Shown one piece after another: positions 1 to 8,689 of a stretch of DNA of 64,000 nucleotides. The notes under the pieces are model-generated. The model was not told the origin of the DNA, did not search any database, and was given only the letters and a program-made list of their open reading frames with translations. The position numbers and the translations under genes were made by a program. Source of the stretch: Symbiodinium natans (taxonomy: Eukaryota; Sar; Dinophyceae; Suessiales; Symbiodiniaceae); the NCBI GenBank assembly GCA_905221605.1, contig CAJNDS010000891.1:329922-393921 (forward strand), in the 5' to 3' direction. Each line of letters begins with the position of its first letter. Within the stretch, counting starts at the first letter, position 1.

Positions 1-52
1 TGTGCTTGGCACATTCGGGGTCTTCAGGGGGTCTAAAAGATGTAGAGACCAG

Positions 53-172
53 TGGGCTTTAGGGTTTGGGGCTGAGGGTTTAGGGTTTAGGGTTTGGGGT
101 TTGGGGTTTAGCATTCAGGGTTTCGGTTTTAGGGTTTAAGGTTTGGGGTTTAGGGTAGAGGGTTAGGCATGT
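53..172 (+). repeat. Degenerate TTTAGGG/TTTGGGG array
   Basis: About 16 units mixing TTTAGGG, TTTGGGG and single-base variants, much less pure than most arrays here, which suggests an older block. Confidence 0.85.
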
Positions 173-873
173 AGGGTTACATGGCAGGTCCTCGGCCTTT
201 CTCCTTTCCAGCCCAGGGCCGAGATGTCTTAAATGCACAAACAGAAAAGACCCTAACCCCTAAACCCTAAACCCTAAACCCTAAACCTCAAAGAAGCTCA
301 GAACCAAGCCCCCAATGACTTGCTTGGGGTCCGAGGGAGCCAGAGGCGAGCTTTCTGAGTACGCAGGGGATACTGCACTAAACCCTGAACCCTGAACCCT
401 AAACCCTAAACCCTAAACCCTAAACCCTAAACCCTAAACCGCTAGGGCTGAAAGAGGGCGGGAGTTGAGGGTGCAGATGTCGGAGCCCCACCTAGGCTTT
501 ACAGGGTTTGGGGCCTGGTTAGGGATTCGGGTTTAGGAGTAACCTATTTATCCGCTTCAAAAAGGAAGAATGTGCCTTGATCAAACGTGGGTTACATTCT
601 TTGTTGTTCTTTATTGTGTTGGGTGCGGGTACGTACACTACAGATAGGTCGCAATTCGCAGCTCCCCTGACTCCTGAGAAGAGGGGGAGCCTTTGTTGCT
701 GTGTGGTGTTGAAATTTAAGTGCGATAGGGTTTAGGGTTTGTTTCTTCGGCTTTCGGGCCAGTCAGTTCCAACAAGTAGCTTGCTAGATCAGGGTGGGGG
801 GGGGGTATAAGAAGTACCTAGCAGCCTATGCATAAATTCAACCCCCGCCACCTCCCCGGCAACTCCTGAAGGT

Positions 874-973
874 CCTAAACCTTAAACCATAAACCCTAAA
901 CCCTGAAGCCTGAACCCTAAACCCTAAACCCTAAACCCTAAACCCTAAACCCTAAACCCTAAACCCTAAACCC
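874..973 (-). repeat. CCCTAAA array
   Basis: About 14 units, degenerate at the left end and perfect toward 973, where it abuts the exon-like island at 975-1052. Confidence 0.93.
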
Positions 974-974
974 A

Positions 975-1052
975 ACATCCGAACCCGCCTTCCTCCCGCT
1001 GGCCGCGCGGCTCTTGGCCACGGCAGCCAGTTGCATCCTCGCCTGTGCCCAG
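975..1052 (-). CDS. Candidate exon, Ala/Lys/Arg-rich
   Basis: Between two arrays lies a GC-rich island. On the minus strand it opens after a GGGCACAG acceptor-like motif and reads AQARMQLAAVAKSRAAS with nearly all codons ending in G or C. The plus strand is also open (LAARLLATAASCILA), so strand choice rests on the acceptor and on agreement with other minus-strand islands. Function unknown. Confidence 0.28.
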
Positions 1053-1054
1053 AG

Positions 1055-1149
1055 GGTTTAGGGGCTTTAGGGCTTAGGGCTTAGGGTTTAGGGTTTAGGG
1101 TTTAGGGTTTAGGGTTTAGGGTTTAGGGTTTAGGGTTTAGGGTTTAGGG
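1055..1149 (+). repeat. TTTAGGG array
   Basis: About 13 units; the first few are GCTTTAGG-like variants and the rest perfect. Confidence 0.95.
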
Positions 1150-1250
1150 AAAGTATGTTCTTGAACCGTGTGTGGGATAGTCCTATACGACGTTTACAGC
1201 CCCAAGAAGTAGAATCGCTCAACCCTGCACCCGCCTAAGCAACTATCTAA

Positions 1251-1500
1251 GGGTAGTTCTATGGGCGCTTAATATGGTCCCTTACCTCCTTTAAAGGCTT
1301 CTGAAGTATGAGCCCTTGGGTTGTACAGGGTGTATAACTTAATCCCTGTTCCCCTAGGAAGAAAAAAGGATCCTTTTTGTTCATAAAAGCCCATAACCCA
1401 AAAAGTAAAAAGGATCCCTAACACTGATCGAGATAAGGGGTATACAAGGGGTCCCCTTTTAAGGGCCCATATCAGAGGACCATGGAACGACCCTAAGACC
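1251..1500. mobile_element. Family F5 hairpin element with nested F6 element
   Basis: Family F5 is defined by terminal GGGTAGTTCCATGGTCCCTTA-type ends and an internal motif GGGCCCATACTTCAGAA. This copy begins AGGGTAGTTCTATGGG and ends CCATGGAACGACCCT, an inverted pair. It is interrupted at about 1337-1434 by a sequence found independently at 8506-8609 (family F6), so F6 inserted into F5. Confidence 0.7.
1337..1434. mobile_element. Family F6 element, copy nested in F5
   Basis: About 98 bp starting ACTTAATCCCTGTTCCCCTA and ending ACACTGATCGAGAT, with two palindromic AAAGGATCC motifs inside. It matches 8506-8609 almost base for base except for a short TATATAAG gain there. Two copies in different surroundings show that it is a dispersed unit. 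Confidence 0.75.
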
Positions 1501-1543
1501 TCTGGACTCAAGAGTGACCTAGGAAGAAAAAGGGCCGCCCTTT

Positions 1544-1613
1544 GTAGGGTTTAGGGTTTAGGGTTTAGGGTTTAGGGTTTAGGGTTTAGGGTTTAGGGTT
1601 TAGGGTTTGGGGA
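1544..1613 (+). repeat. TTTAGGG array
   Basis: Ten near-perfect units. It starts inside a short family F4 fragment (GTGACCTAGGAAGAAAAAGG at about 1514), which it truncates. Confidence 0.94.
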
Positions 1614-1748
1614 ATTACAATGGAACCTAAAACCTAAACAAAGGAAACAAGCCTAGCCTTGCCAAAAACGAAACCTTAACCCTGAAAGTTCAAAGTTCAG
1701 CATTTGACTCTCTAGCATGCTGGCGTTTGTTGTAGTACACAAACTCAC

Positions 1749-1847
1749 CAGATTTCGGTGCGGGGGTAGGGGGAGGGGGACCCTGAACCCAAAACCCAAA
1801 CCGTTACAGATTTCGGCGCGGGGTAGGGGGAGAGGGACCCTGAACCC
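1749..1847. repeat. Direct duplication around degenerate CCAAACC unit
   Basis: A segment of about 41 bp beginning CAGATTTCGG and ending GGGACCCTGAACCC occurs at 1749-1790 and again at 1807-1847 with few differences. A short AAAACCCAAACC block lies between. The second copy continues directly into CCCTAAA repeats. Confidence 0.8.
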
Positions 1848-1860
1848 TAAACCCTAAATT

Positions 1861-1927
1861 GGGCCGACCGAATCTGAGGGGGCCAGCTCCTTAGCCTCCT
1901 CAGCAACAGGGTCTTTGACGCCCTGAC
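1861..1927 (-). CDS. Candidate exon, acidic/Ala-rich
   Basis: The minus strand shows a TTTCGGTGTCAG acceptor followed by an open frame reading GVKDPVAEEAKELAPS. Composition (E, K, A, D) is typical of soluble protein and codons mostly end in G, C or T. Flanks are degenerate telomeric units. No family recognised. Confidence 0.35.
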
Positions 1928-2102
1928 ACCGAAACCCTCTACCTAAAACCTTAGGCTTAGCCGGTAGTAGGGGAACCCTAAACCCTAAACCCTAAGCCCA
2001 AGGGGGGGTTGTATAGGGGGGTTAGTAGGGGAACTCGTGAGGAGGCCTCGTCGAGGCGGCTGTTGCCCTGCCGCAACCTTGCACTTGGAGGTTCATGGGT
2101 AC

Positions 2103-2275
2103 GGTTTAGGGTTTAGGGCTAGGGTTTAGGGTTTAGGGTTTAGGGTTTAGGGTTTAGGGTTTAGGGTTTAGGGTTTAGGGTTTAGGGTTTAGGGTTTAGG
2201 GTTTAGGGTTTAGGGCTTAGGGTTTAGGGTTTATGGTTTAGGGTTCTGGGTTTACGGCTAAGGGTTTAGGGGTTG
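2103..2275 (+). repeat. TTTAGGG array
   Basis: About 24 units, perfect in the middle and degenerate at the right edge. It begins directly after an F1-like end (ACTTGGAGGTTCATGGGTAC at 2084-2103). Confidence 0.95.
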
Positions 2276-2665
2276 AGGGTGTGGGGTGCCCCAAGGGTCC
2301 TTGTACCATACCAATATATACTTGGGCCCAAACATCCCTATATAGGAGGTACTGTAAGGCCCAAGTATTCCCTATTTAGGTACATGGATCCCTAGAGTTA
2401 GAAGTCTATCCTTCCAACCTACTTCGAGGACTTCATGGGGCTTATGAGTACAGTTCTAGGTGAGGCGAAAAGTACCCGGAACCTCCCTAAACCCTAAACC
2501 CTAAACTCCTAAACCAGGGTTGTTGGGCTCCTTGGTTGATGATTTAGGCCCTCGACCCCTTTTTTGGAGGGGTCCTTGCAAGGGGTTCACACTAAACCCT
2601 AAACTCCTAAAGGTACTCTGTTTGCTTTATTTGTTGGAGAAAGAGGAGGGGGACCTGATTTGCGG

Positions 2666-2927
2666 TAAGGGTTTAGGGTTTAGGGTTTAGGGTTTAGGGT
2701 TTAGGGTTTAGGGTTTAGGGTTTAGGGTTTAGGGTTTAGGGTTTAGGGTTTAGGGTTTAGGGTTTAGGGTTTAGGGTTTAGGGTTTAGGGTTTAGGGTTT
2801 AGGGTTTAGGGTTTAGGGTTTAGGGTTTAGGGTTTAGGGTTTAGGGTTTAGGGTTTAGGGTTTAGGGTTTAGGGTTTAGGGTTTAGGGTTTAGGGTTTAG
2901 GGTTTAGGGTTTAGGGTTTAGGGTTGA
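2666..2927 (+). repeat. Longest pure TTTAGGG array
   Basis: About 37 consecutive perfect units, among the longest uninterrupted arrays in the window. Such purity suggests recent expansion or ongoing homogenisation. Confidence 0.97.
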
Positions 2928-3072
2928 GGACTTTAGCCTACAACATCAGGAGACACCAGAAGCAGGTACATGTTGGCTCATGTCGGGCGAATACTGAAGC
3001 CTGAGCCCCACCCAGCTATCCCAACAAAGGCTTCAAGGAGTCCAAGAGCGCGAGCAACGCTCGATAAGGGTG

Positions 3073-3158
3073 CCCTAAGCCCTAAGCCCTAAGCCCTAAA
3101 CCCTAAACCCTAAACCCTAAACCCTAAACCCTGAACCCCAAACCCTGAACCCTAAACC
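3073..3158 (-). repeat. CCCTAAG then CCCTAAA array
   Basis: Three to four CCCTAAG units pass into CCCTAAA and then CCCTGAA, an ordered variant gradient rather than random point changes. Confidence 0.9.
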
Positions 3159-3177
3159 CACATCGACTCTTCAGGGC

Positions 3178-3425
3178 AGTGTGGGCCCTTATTTTGGGTC
3201 CCTTGCTACATAGAGCTTATAAATATACATATGAAGTAGGGTATGTATTTCTTATACCCCCCAAAAGGACACCAAATAGATACAGTCACCAAATTCAAAC
3301 GGGAACCTTATATACACGCACCAAAAACAGCAATATAAACCCTGCTTCATATGAGGGCCCACACTTCGGATCCCGGAAAAAAAAAAAAGAAGTAAGGGAC
3401 CCTACTAAGGGCCCATGGTTCCAAC
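3178..3425. mobile_element. Family F5 copy with nested F7 element
   Basis: The left part reads GTGGGCCCTTATTTTGGGTC and the right part GTAAGGGACCCTACTAAGGG, CCCATGG, the F5 signature. The middle (3228-3353) is a family F7 hairpin. Confidence 0.6.
3228..3353. mobile_element. Family F7 hairpin element
   Basis: Terminal inverted repeats CATATGAAGTAGGGT and ACCCTGCTTCATATG bound about 126 bp. The same ends and interior occur at 49596-49708. No clear target duplication. Confidence 0.72.
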
Positions 3426-3934
3426 CTCAGAAGCTCCCAAGTGAGGGCCACGCCGGGTTTAGGGTCTGTAGGATTTAGGGTCTGGGGTTGAGGGTTTAGG
3501 TTTGAGACTTTGGGGTGCAGGCTTCTGCTTCAGGCTGCTACATTTCTCTCAACACCAAGATAGTCCTGGACGTAGTCTTCTCATTACTTCGGGAGCCTGC
3601 AGAAACTACGGCTACGGTGACAATAGTGCCCACCCTCCCTGAAAAGAGGGCTCCTTTTAGTCAGGGACTAGCATGTCGCGAGACTGGTCTGCGGCAGAGT
3701 GGCTTCTTGCATCGAGCGGTATCGCTGACCCAACACTGGAACAGCCTCAGGCATCAGCACGAGAGGAAGTAGGATATCAGGACGACTGTACCCAAACCCT
3801 AAACCCTAAACCATAAACCCTAGACCCTCGCACCGATTCTTAAAGAGGGAGATGCCAGGCCTTTCGGTCTTGGGATTAAAGGACTATGAGGCTGGAGAGA
3901 GATACACCGAATGAAAGCGCTGCTCTGCTCGACC

Positions 3935-4060
3935 CCAGAGTAACCTAGGAACAAAAAGGGTTTAGGGTTTAGGGTTTTATTAGGGTTTAGGGTTAGGAAC
4001 AAAAGGGGCTTACAGGAACCTGAAACCCCCAAAAAAAGCGAGTAAGGGCCTACTCTGCGT
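3935..4060. mobile_element. Family F4 element split by telomeric units
   Basis: F4 consensus runs AGTAACCTAGGA, AAGGGTGCCCTTTTTT, GGGAACCTAAACCCC, GGAATAAGGGCCTACTCTGGG, about 105 bp. In this copy several TTTAGGG units interrupt it near 3958-3995, and its GGAACAAAAGG segment is repeated on the other side. Confidence 0.6.
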
Positions 4061-4211
4061 TGTAATTCCTTTTGATGTTCGATGTCGCTACGTTGCACTT
4101 CGCAGCTTCCCTCTTGGGCAGTTTCATGGGGCATACGCCCTAAACACTGAACACTAAACACTAAACACTAAACCCTAAACCCTAAACCCTAAACCATAGG
4201 CCCTAAACCCC

Positions 4212-4305
4212 CTCATCTCGGGCCACGGCGTGCCAAGAATTGCATCCGAGTTTTCCAGAACAGTCCTTTCATGACGCCAGGGTTCTGTTTGGGAGCTTCC
4301 CAAGA
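4212..4305 (-). CDS. Candidate exon, basic
   Basis: The minus strand has an AGCTCCCAAACAG acceptor-like site followed by the open stretch NPGVMKGLFWKTRMQF and then ARRGPR. A second minus frame is open across the same island, so the reading is uncertain. Confidence 0.25.
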
Positions 4306-4499
4306 CCCTAAACCCTCAGCCCTGTCTGTCGGTTTAGGGGGTTAGGGATTGCGAGGTCACTCAGGGGCTTACGCGGATTAAGCCCCGCCGGAAACCCGGA
4401 ACCGCTGGTGTTGGAGATTAGGATTGAAGGTGTAGGGTGTAGGCATTCTGCACAGAGCAACCCATATGCTCTCACAAACAAAAACTAAGAATGGAGCGC

Positions 4500-4562
4500 G
4501 GTTTAGGGTTTAGGGTTTAGGGTTTAGGGTTTAGGGTTTAGGGTTTAGGGTTTAGGGTTTAG
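4500..4562 (+). repeat. TTTAGGG array
   Basis: Nine perfect units ending at GGATCC. Confidence 0.95.
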
Positions 4563-4693
4563 GATCCGTGACTCATACAGTCAGTTTCTATGAGAGCTGG
4601 ACGCAAGTTTTGGATGTCTTCAGGTTTTTCCTACCCCTACAGCCCAGATGCCACCCTTTAAAAAAACGGCAGACGTACCGGAAGTGTCCGGAA

Positions 4694-4803
4694 CCCAAAG
4701 AGCCCAAATACCCCTTAAATAAGGAACATTGCTTAAATCACATTGAGGATCCTTTAGAATTTGAGGCATACTCCTGAATAAAAGGAGTATTGGGCTCTCT
4801 GGG
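4694..4803. mobile_element. Family F3b hairpin element
   Basis: Inverted ends CCCAAAGAGCCCAAATACCC and GGGCTCTCTGGG surround a core with AAGGAACATTGCTTAAATCA and GGATCCTTT. A second copy lies at 36738-36847. Confidence 0.72.
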
Positions 4804-4923
4804 AATATGTCCCGTTGTGCTAGATAAGCCCTTGAATGCTGCCGAGCCAAGACCCGAAAAGTCTTCAACCCTCAACCCAGCAATGGTGCCAACTCCTGAG
4901 CCTGCCGGGACTGAGCACCATGA

Positions 4924-5038
4924 GCCCTAAACCCTAAACCCTAAACCCTAAACCCTAAACCCTAAACCCTAAACCCTAAACCCTAAACCCTAAACCCTAA
5001 ACCCTAAACCCTAAACCCTAAACCCTAAACCCTAAACT
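4924..5038 (-). repeat. CCCTAAA array
   Basis: About 16 perfect units. Confidence 0.96.
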
Positions 5039-5444
5039 CTGCAACCCGAAGTCTGCTGTACGTGGTTTGCTTGTGCTGCAGCCCCCTTGTACGACTCCGG
5101 TGTGAAAATTGCTTGGAAGCCCTTTTGACTTAGTCTACGAATTGCTTCAGAACTCCTCCTAAAAAAAAACAATAATTCCCACATTCCCCTTGTAAGGCAG
5201 AACACTTTTTTTTTGTGTTTTTTTTTGGGGGGGGTTCTTAAGCAATTACTCGTAGTGAGGTAGGGTTAGAAAGCTGGAGTCTAGGGATGCTTTGCAGGGT
5301 CTCTCTGGGATGCTAAGCAGAGTTTCTAAGTTCTAAGTGGGGGCTCTTCCCTAAACCCTGAACCCTAAATCCTAAACCCTAAACCCTCCTAAACCCTAAA
5401 CCCTAAACCCTAAACCCTAAACCTCAAAGCCTAAGCCCATTAGG

Positions 5445-5527
5445 GTGGATCTTGGCCGTGATGCAGCAGGCGAGAAATGGGAGTCGAAGCCAAAGGCAAA
5501 ACCCAAGAACAACTTGAACAAAGACTA
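5445..5527 (+). CDS. Possible C-terminal exon, Lys-rich
   Basis: After a CCCATTAG acceptor-like motif the plus strand reads GRDAAGEKWESKPKAK and ends NNLNKD followed by TAA. The minus strand is also open but gives a Phe/Leu-rich peptide, as expected for the complement of a Lys-rich coding stretch. This is one of few islands where plus looks better. Confidence 0.28.
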
Positions 5528-5935
5528 AACACTAAACCCTAAACCCTAAGCCCTAGACCTAAAATACAAAAACGAAACCACAGGCAAAACCTCTACCCCT
5601 GAATCCGCACCTCGTCATGGCATTCCGCACGTTTTGCATTCGCAACGCCTGCTCTGGGGTGAGTTTAAGGTTTAGGGCGTAGGGATTAGGGCTTATGAGA
5701 TCTAATTTAGGGGCCTCTCCAACTCGAACAGGTATGTTATAGCTACTTTAGAATGATATTATATAGGCATTTCGAGGGCTTGATAGTGGATTTCTTACAG
5801 TCCGCTCCAGAGGTTACAGGCAGCTATATGCTTCTAAGACCCAAACCCTAAACCCTAAAACCTTAACCCTAAACCCTAAACACTGAGCCCCCAAAGCCCT
5901 AAACAAGCTGCGGACATGAACTGTGGGCTTAGGGT

Positions 5936-6051
5936 TTGCGGTTCAGGGTTCAGGGTTCAGGGTTCAGGGTTCAGGGTTCAGGGTTCAGGGTTCAGGGTTC
6001 AGGGTTCAGGGTTCAGGGTTTAGGGTTTAGGGTTTAGGGTTTAGGGTTTAG
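5936..6051 (+). repeat. TTCAGGG block passing into TTTAGGG
   Basis: About ten consecutive TTCAGGG units (5941-6017) followed by five TTTAGGG units. The variant is confined to one end, so it spread by local amplification. Confidence 0.95.
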
Positions 6052-6059
6052 GGTGCCTC

Positions 6060-6134
6060 CCTACCCCTCCCCGACAAAGGACCGCGGCCTGATACTGGAG
6101 AACCTGCTGCTGCATCTCAGCCAGCTGCGCCTGG
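6060..6134 (-). CDS. Candidate exon, Gln-rich coiled-coil-like
   Basis: The minus strand has a CCTGCCAG acceptor followed by AQLAEMQQQVLQYQAAVL, almost all codons G/C-ending and with heptad-like spacing of L, M and V. TTTAGGG arrays (on +) abut both sides within a few bases. The plus reading (RGLILENLLLHLSQL) is also open, but the acceptor favours minus. Confidence 0.42.
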
Positions 6135-6136
6135 CA

Positions 6137-6203
6137 GGTTTAGGGTTTAGGGTTTAGGGTTTAGGGTTTAGGGTTTAGGGTTTAGGGTTTAGGGTTTAGG
6201 GTC
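6137..6203 (+). repeat. TTTAGGG array
   Basis: About nine perfect units directly beside the exon-like island at 6060-6134. Confidence 0.95.
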
Positions 6204-6845
6204 TATGTAGCTGGAAGGGGACCCAAAGGTAGGGTTTAGGGTTTCAGGTTTGGGGTTCAGGGTCACAAGAAGAACTGTTGCTTCAGCTACTCATGCAACC
6301 ATAGCATGGTTTTCTATAACATCTATCGATGTATTCAAACATACATATAAACTTGCATGGTTGTATGTATGCATACATATGTATATATATATATGTTACA
6401 ATGTTTGCATATACACTTTTTACTTAACATTTATTTGTATATGTGCAAACACACATGATACATGGACCCTAAACCCTAAAACCCTAAACCCTAAACCCTA
6501 AACCCTAAACCCTAAACCCTGGGTTAAGCTGCTGGGCTTGGATTGGATGGCAGTCTAGGCGCCTCAAAGCAGGTTGCCATGCTGCTGCAGGGTTTAGGGT
6601 TTAGGGTTTAGGGTGTAGGGTTTAGGGTTTAGGGTTTAGGGTTTAGGGTTTAGGGTTCAGGAATGAAAAATGTAGAGAGGAACTGCACTATCTAAGCCAC
6701 CCTGTGAAACCTAAAGCCTGAAACCCGAAAACCGACAGCCCTAAACCCGCAAGGATACCCCCTAATCAATTGACGGAGCAACAAGTCCCAAAAACGAAAC
6801 TCAACGAATTAGGAGTCGGCACCCCGGTTAACCTCAGACCCCAAA

Positions 6846-6906
6846 CTGGGTTTAGGGTTTAGGGTTTAGGGTTTAGGGTTTAGGGTTTAGGGTTTAGGGT
6901 TTAGGG
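6846..6906 (+). repeat. TTTAGGG array
   Basis: Eight to nine perfect units. Confidence 0.95.
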
Positions 6907-7109
6907 TAATACCTAAACCCAGCGCTCTTTGGCTCTCCACTGGACGGACGTGTTGGTGACTTCTGTTGCGACCCCTGCTCGACTGGCGGGATCTTGCGCC
7001 ACCACGATATGGGAGACCAATACCCCTGAATCCTAAACCCTGAATGTCAACCTTATAACCCTGAACTCTAAACCCTAAACCCTAAACCCTAAACCCTAAA
7101 CCCTGAACT

Positions 7110-7215
7110 CTGAAAAGGCTGTAAATGTGGAACCTCCCCAACATGGACCATTTCATGTAATCTCGCGCCATTGGGGCGCCATCCATTCGACCGCGCGCCA
7201 TTTCTTCAGTCAAAG
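7110..7215 (-). CDS. Candidate exon, Met-rich
   Basis: The minus strand is open for about 35 codons, containing EEMARGRMDGAPMARDYM and then KWSMLGRFHIYS. ATGGCGCG occurs twice, so part may be an internal duplication. No splice site is obvious. Confidence 0.27.
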
Positions 7216-7565
7216 AGGATCCCAAAGTAGGGGTATCCCTAAAATACCCCTAGCCCCTAAGCCCTAAAGGCTATTTGCCCTAAGCACTTACCCCTATGTT
7301 CCATTAACCCTATGTTCCCAAAACCCTTGACACTAAACACTATTGTCCCTACACCCTAAACCCTAAACCCTATGTTCGGACAACCCCCCCGCCCCCCCCC
7401 TCCCCGGCCCAACTGAGGATGCCTGGTGCAATTCAGTACAGAAGCCCTTCACTTGGGGTAAGGGAGTTTCTGAACCCAGGCTGAGCCATCGAAACCCTCT
7501 CAGCCCTAAACCCTGGGGGTTTAGGGTTGAGGGTTTAAGGTCCCCTAAACCCTAAACCCTCTAAC

Positions 7566-7650
7566 CTATAGGCTCCCTTTCTTTGGGCGCATCCAGTGGT
7601 CCAGTGGCGTGCCCAGGGAGGCAACGGCACGCATCGTTGAACTTCTTCCT
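7566..7650 (-). CDS. Candidate exon with both splice sites
   Basis: The minus strand shows acceptor CGGCAACTCTGCAG, an open frame containing KKFNDACRCLPGHATG and DAPKEREP with mostly G/C-ending codons, and a GTTAGA donor. Plus frames are also open here, but without such signals. Confidence 0.38.
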
Positions 7651-7695
7651 GCAGAGTTGCCGATGTTCCCTTCAAAAGTGGCATGGAAGGAGTTT

Positions 7696-7792
7696 AAACC
7701 CTAAGCCCTAAGCCCTAAACCCTAAACTCTACACCCTAAACCCTAAACCCTAAACCCTAAACCCTGAACCCTAAACCCTAAACCCTAAACCG
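7696..7792 (-). repeat. CCCTAAA array
   Basis: About 13 units, starting with CCCTAAG variants. Confidence 0.94.
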
Positions 7793-7914
7793 CAGCGGTC
7801 CAGATGCGCACCGTCTCGATTCCCCGACACAGGTTTTGTCCTGCTTTCGTTGTGCTCGCCAATTGGTGTCACAGCCATCCGTGACCGAGGCGTTGTAACC
7901 CTAGGCCCTAAACC

Positions 7915-8023
7915 CGGCTGCCCAGTAACCAAGGCTTAAAAAGGGTGCACTTTTTTGCTTAAAGGGGTTTAGAAGGGAACCTAAACCCCCAAAAAGGGAA
8001 TAAGGGTACTACTGGGCATCCTA
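7915..8023. mobile_element. Family F4 element, intact copy
   Basis: Starts GCTGCCCAGTAACCAAGGC and ends TACTACTGGGCATCCTAG, giving inverted GCCCAGTA ends around the F4 core. It closely matches the copy at 25016-25127. Confidence 0.75.
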
Positions 8024-8405
8024 GTAAACTCTAAACCCGAAAGCATCTTAGTTGACGTGCAGGGCGTACGGCACTGCTATACCGGGCACTTGAACCCAGA
8101 AGCAAGTCCTCAGACCTGTAAACACCAAAACCTACTCGCAAAGAAGTTAGGAGATTATACGCCTAAGACTCCTACGCAAAAAAAAACCTTTAAGGGACTT
8201 ACTCGCGGATTATTCAGGGTGAGAACCACTAAGCGCCGCTTCCTACACAGAACGGCAGTGGCACCCAGACGTGAGCACCAAGTGCCCAAGTGTCGGCTGT
8301 AAGAAGCTGTGTAGAATCCGGAAAAAGGGGGGGATCTCCCACCCCTAAAACCTAAACCCTAAAACCTAAACCCTAAACCCTAGGAACCTAAACCCTAAAC
8401 CCTAG

Positions 8406-8505
8406 ATGCATTGCGAGCTTGTCTTTGGCGACTCTGAGGGTCCATCTGCCGAAGCAGGGTTCCTTGCTCGTTCTCTGGCATCAAGAAATAGGGCAAGAAA
8501 CAATT
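8406..8505 (+). CDS. Possible coding island before F6 insertion
   Basis: Plus-strand ATG frame reads MHCELVFGDSEGPSAE and continues open to the F6 element at 8506. Without the insertion the frame would be short. Nothing identifies a family. Confidence 0.2.
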
Positions 8506-8609
8506 ACTTAATCCCTGTTCCCCTAGGAAGAAAAAAGGATCCTTTTTGTTCATATATAAGAAAGCCCATAACCCAAAAAATAAAAAGGATCCCTAACACT
8601 GATCGAGAT
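8506..8609. mobile_element. Family F6 element, second copy
   Basis: Same unit as 1337-1434, with an added TATATAAG-like stretch in the middle. Confidence 0.75.
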
Positions 8610-8689
8610 TAGACTCCACACTCCTTGCTGCACACTGCACCGGTTTAGGGCTCAGGGGTGAGAGTCCTTTGTATGTAGAACTGGCATGT

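Noticed and set aside
2666-2927. CRISPR array
   Set aside because: The unit is seven bases with no spacers; regular spacing comes from simple tandem repetition.
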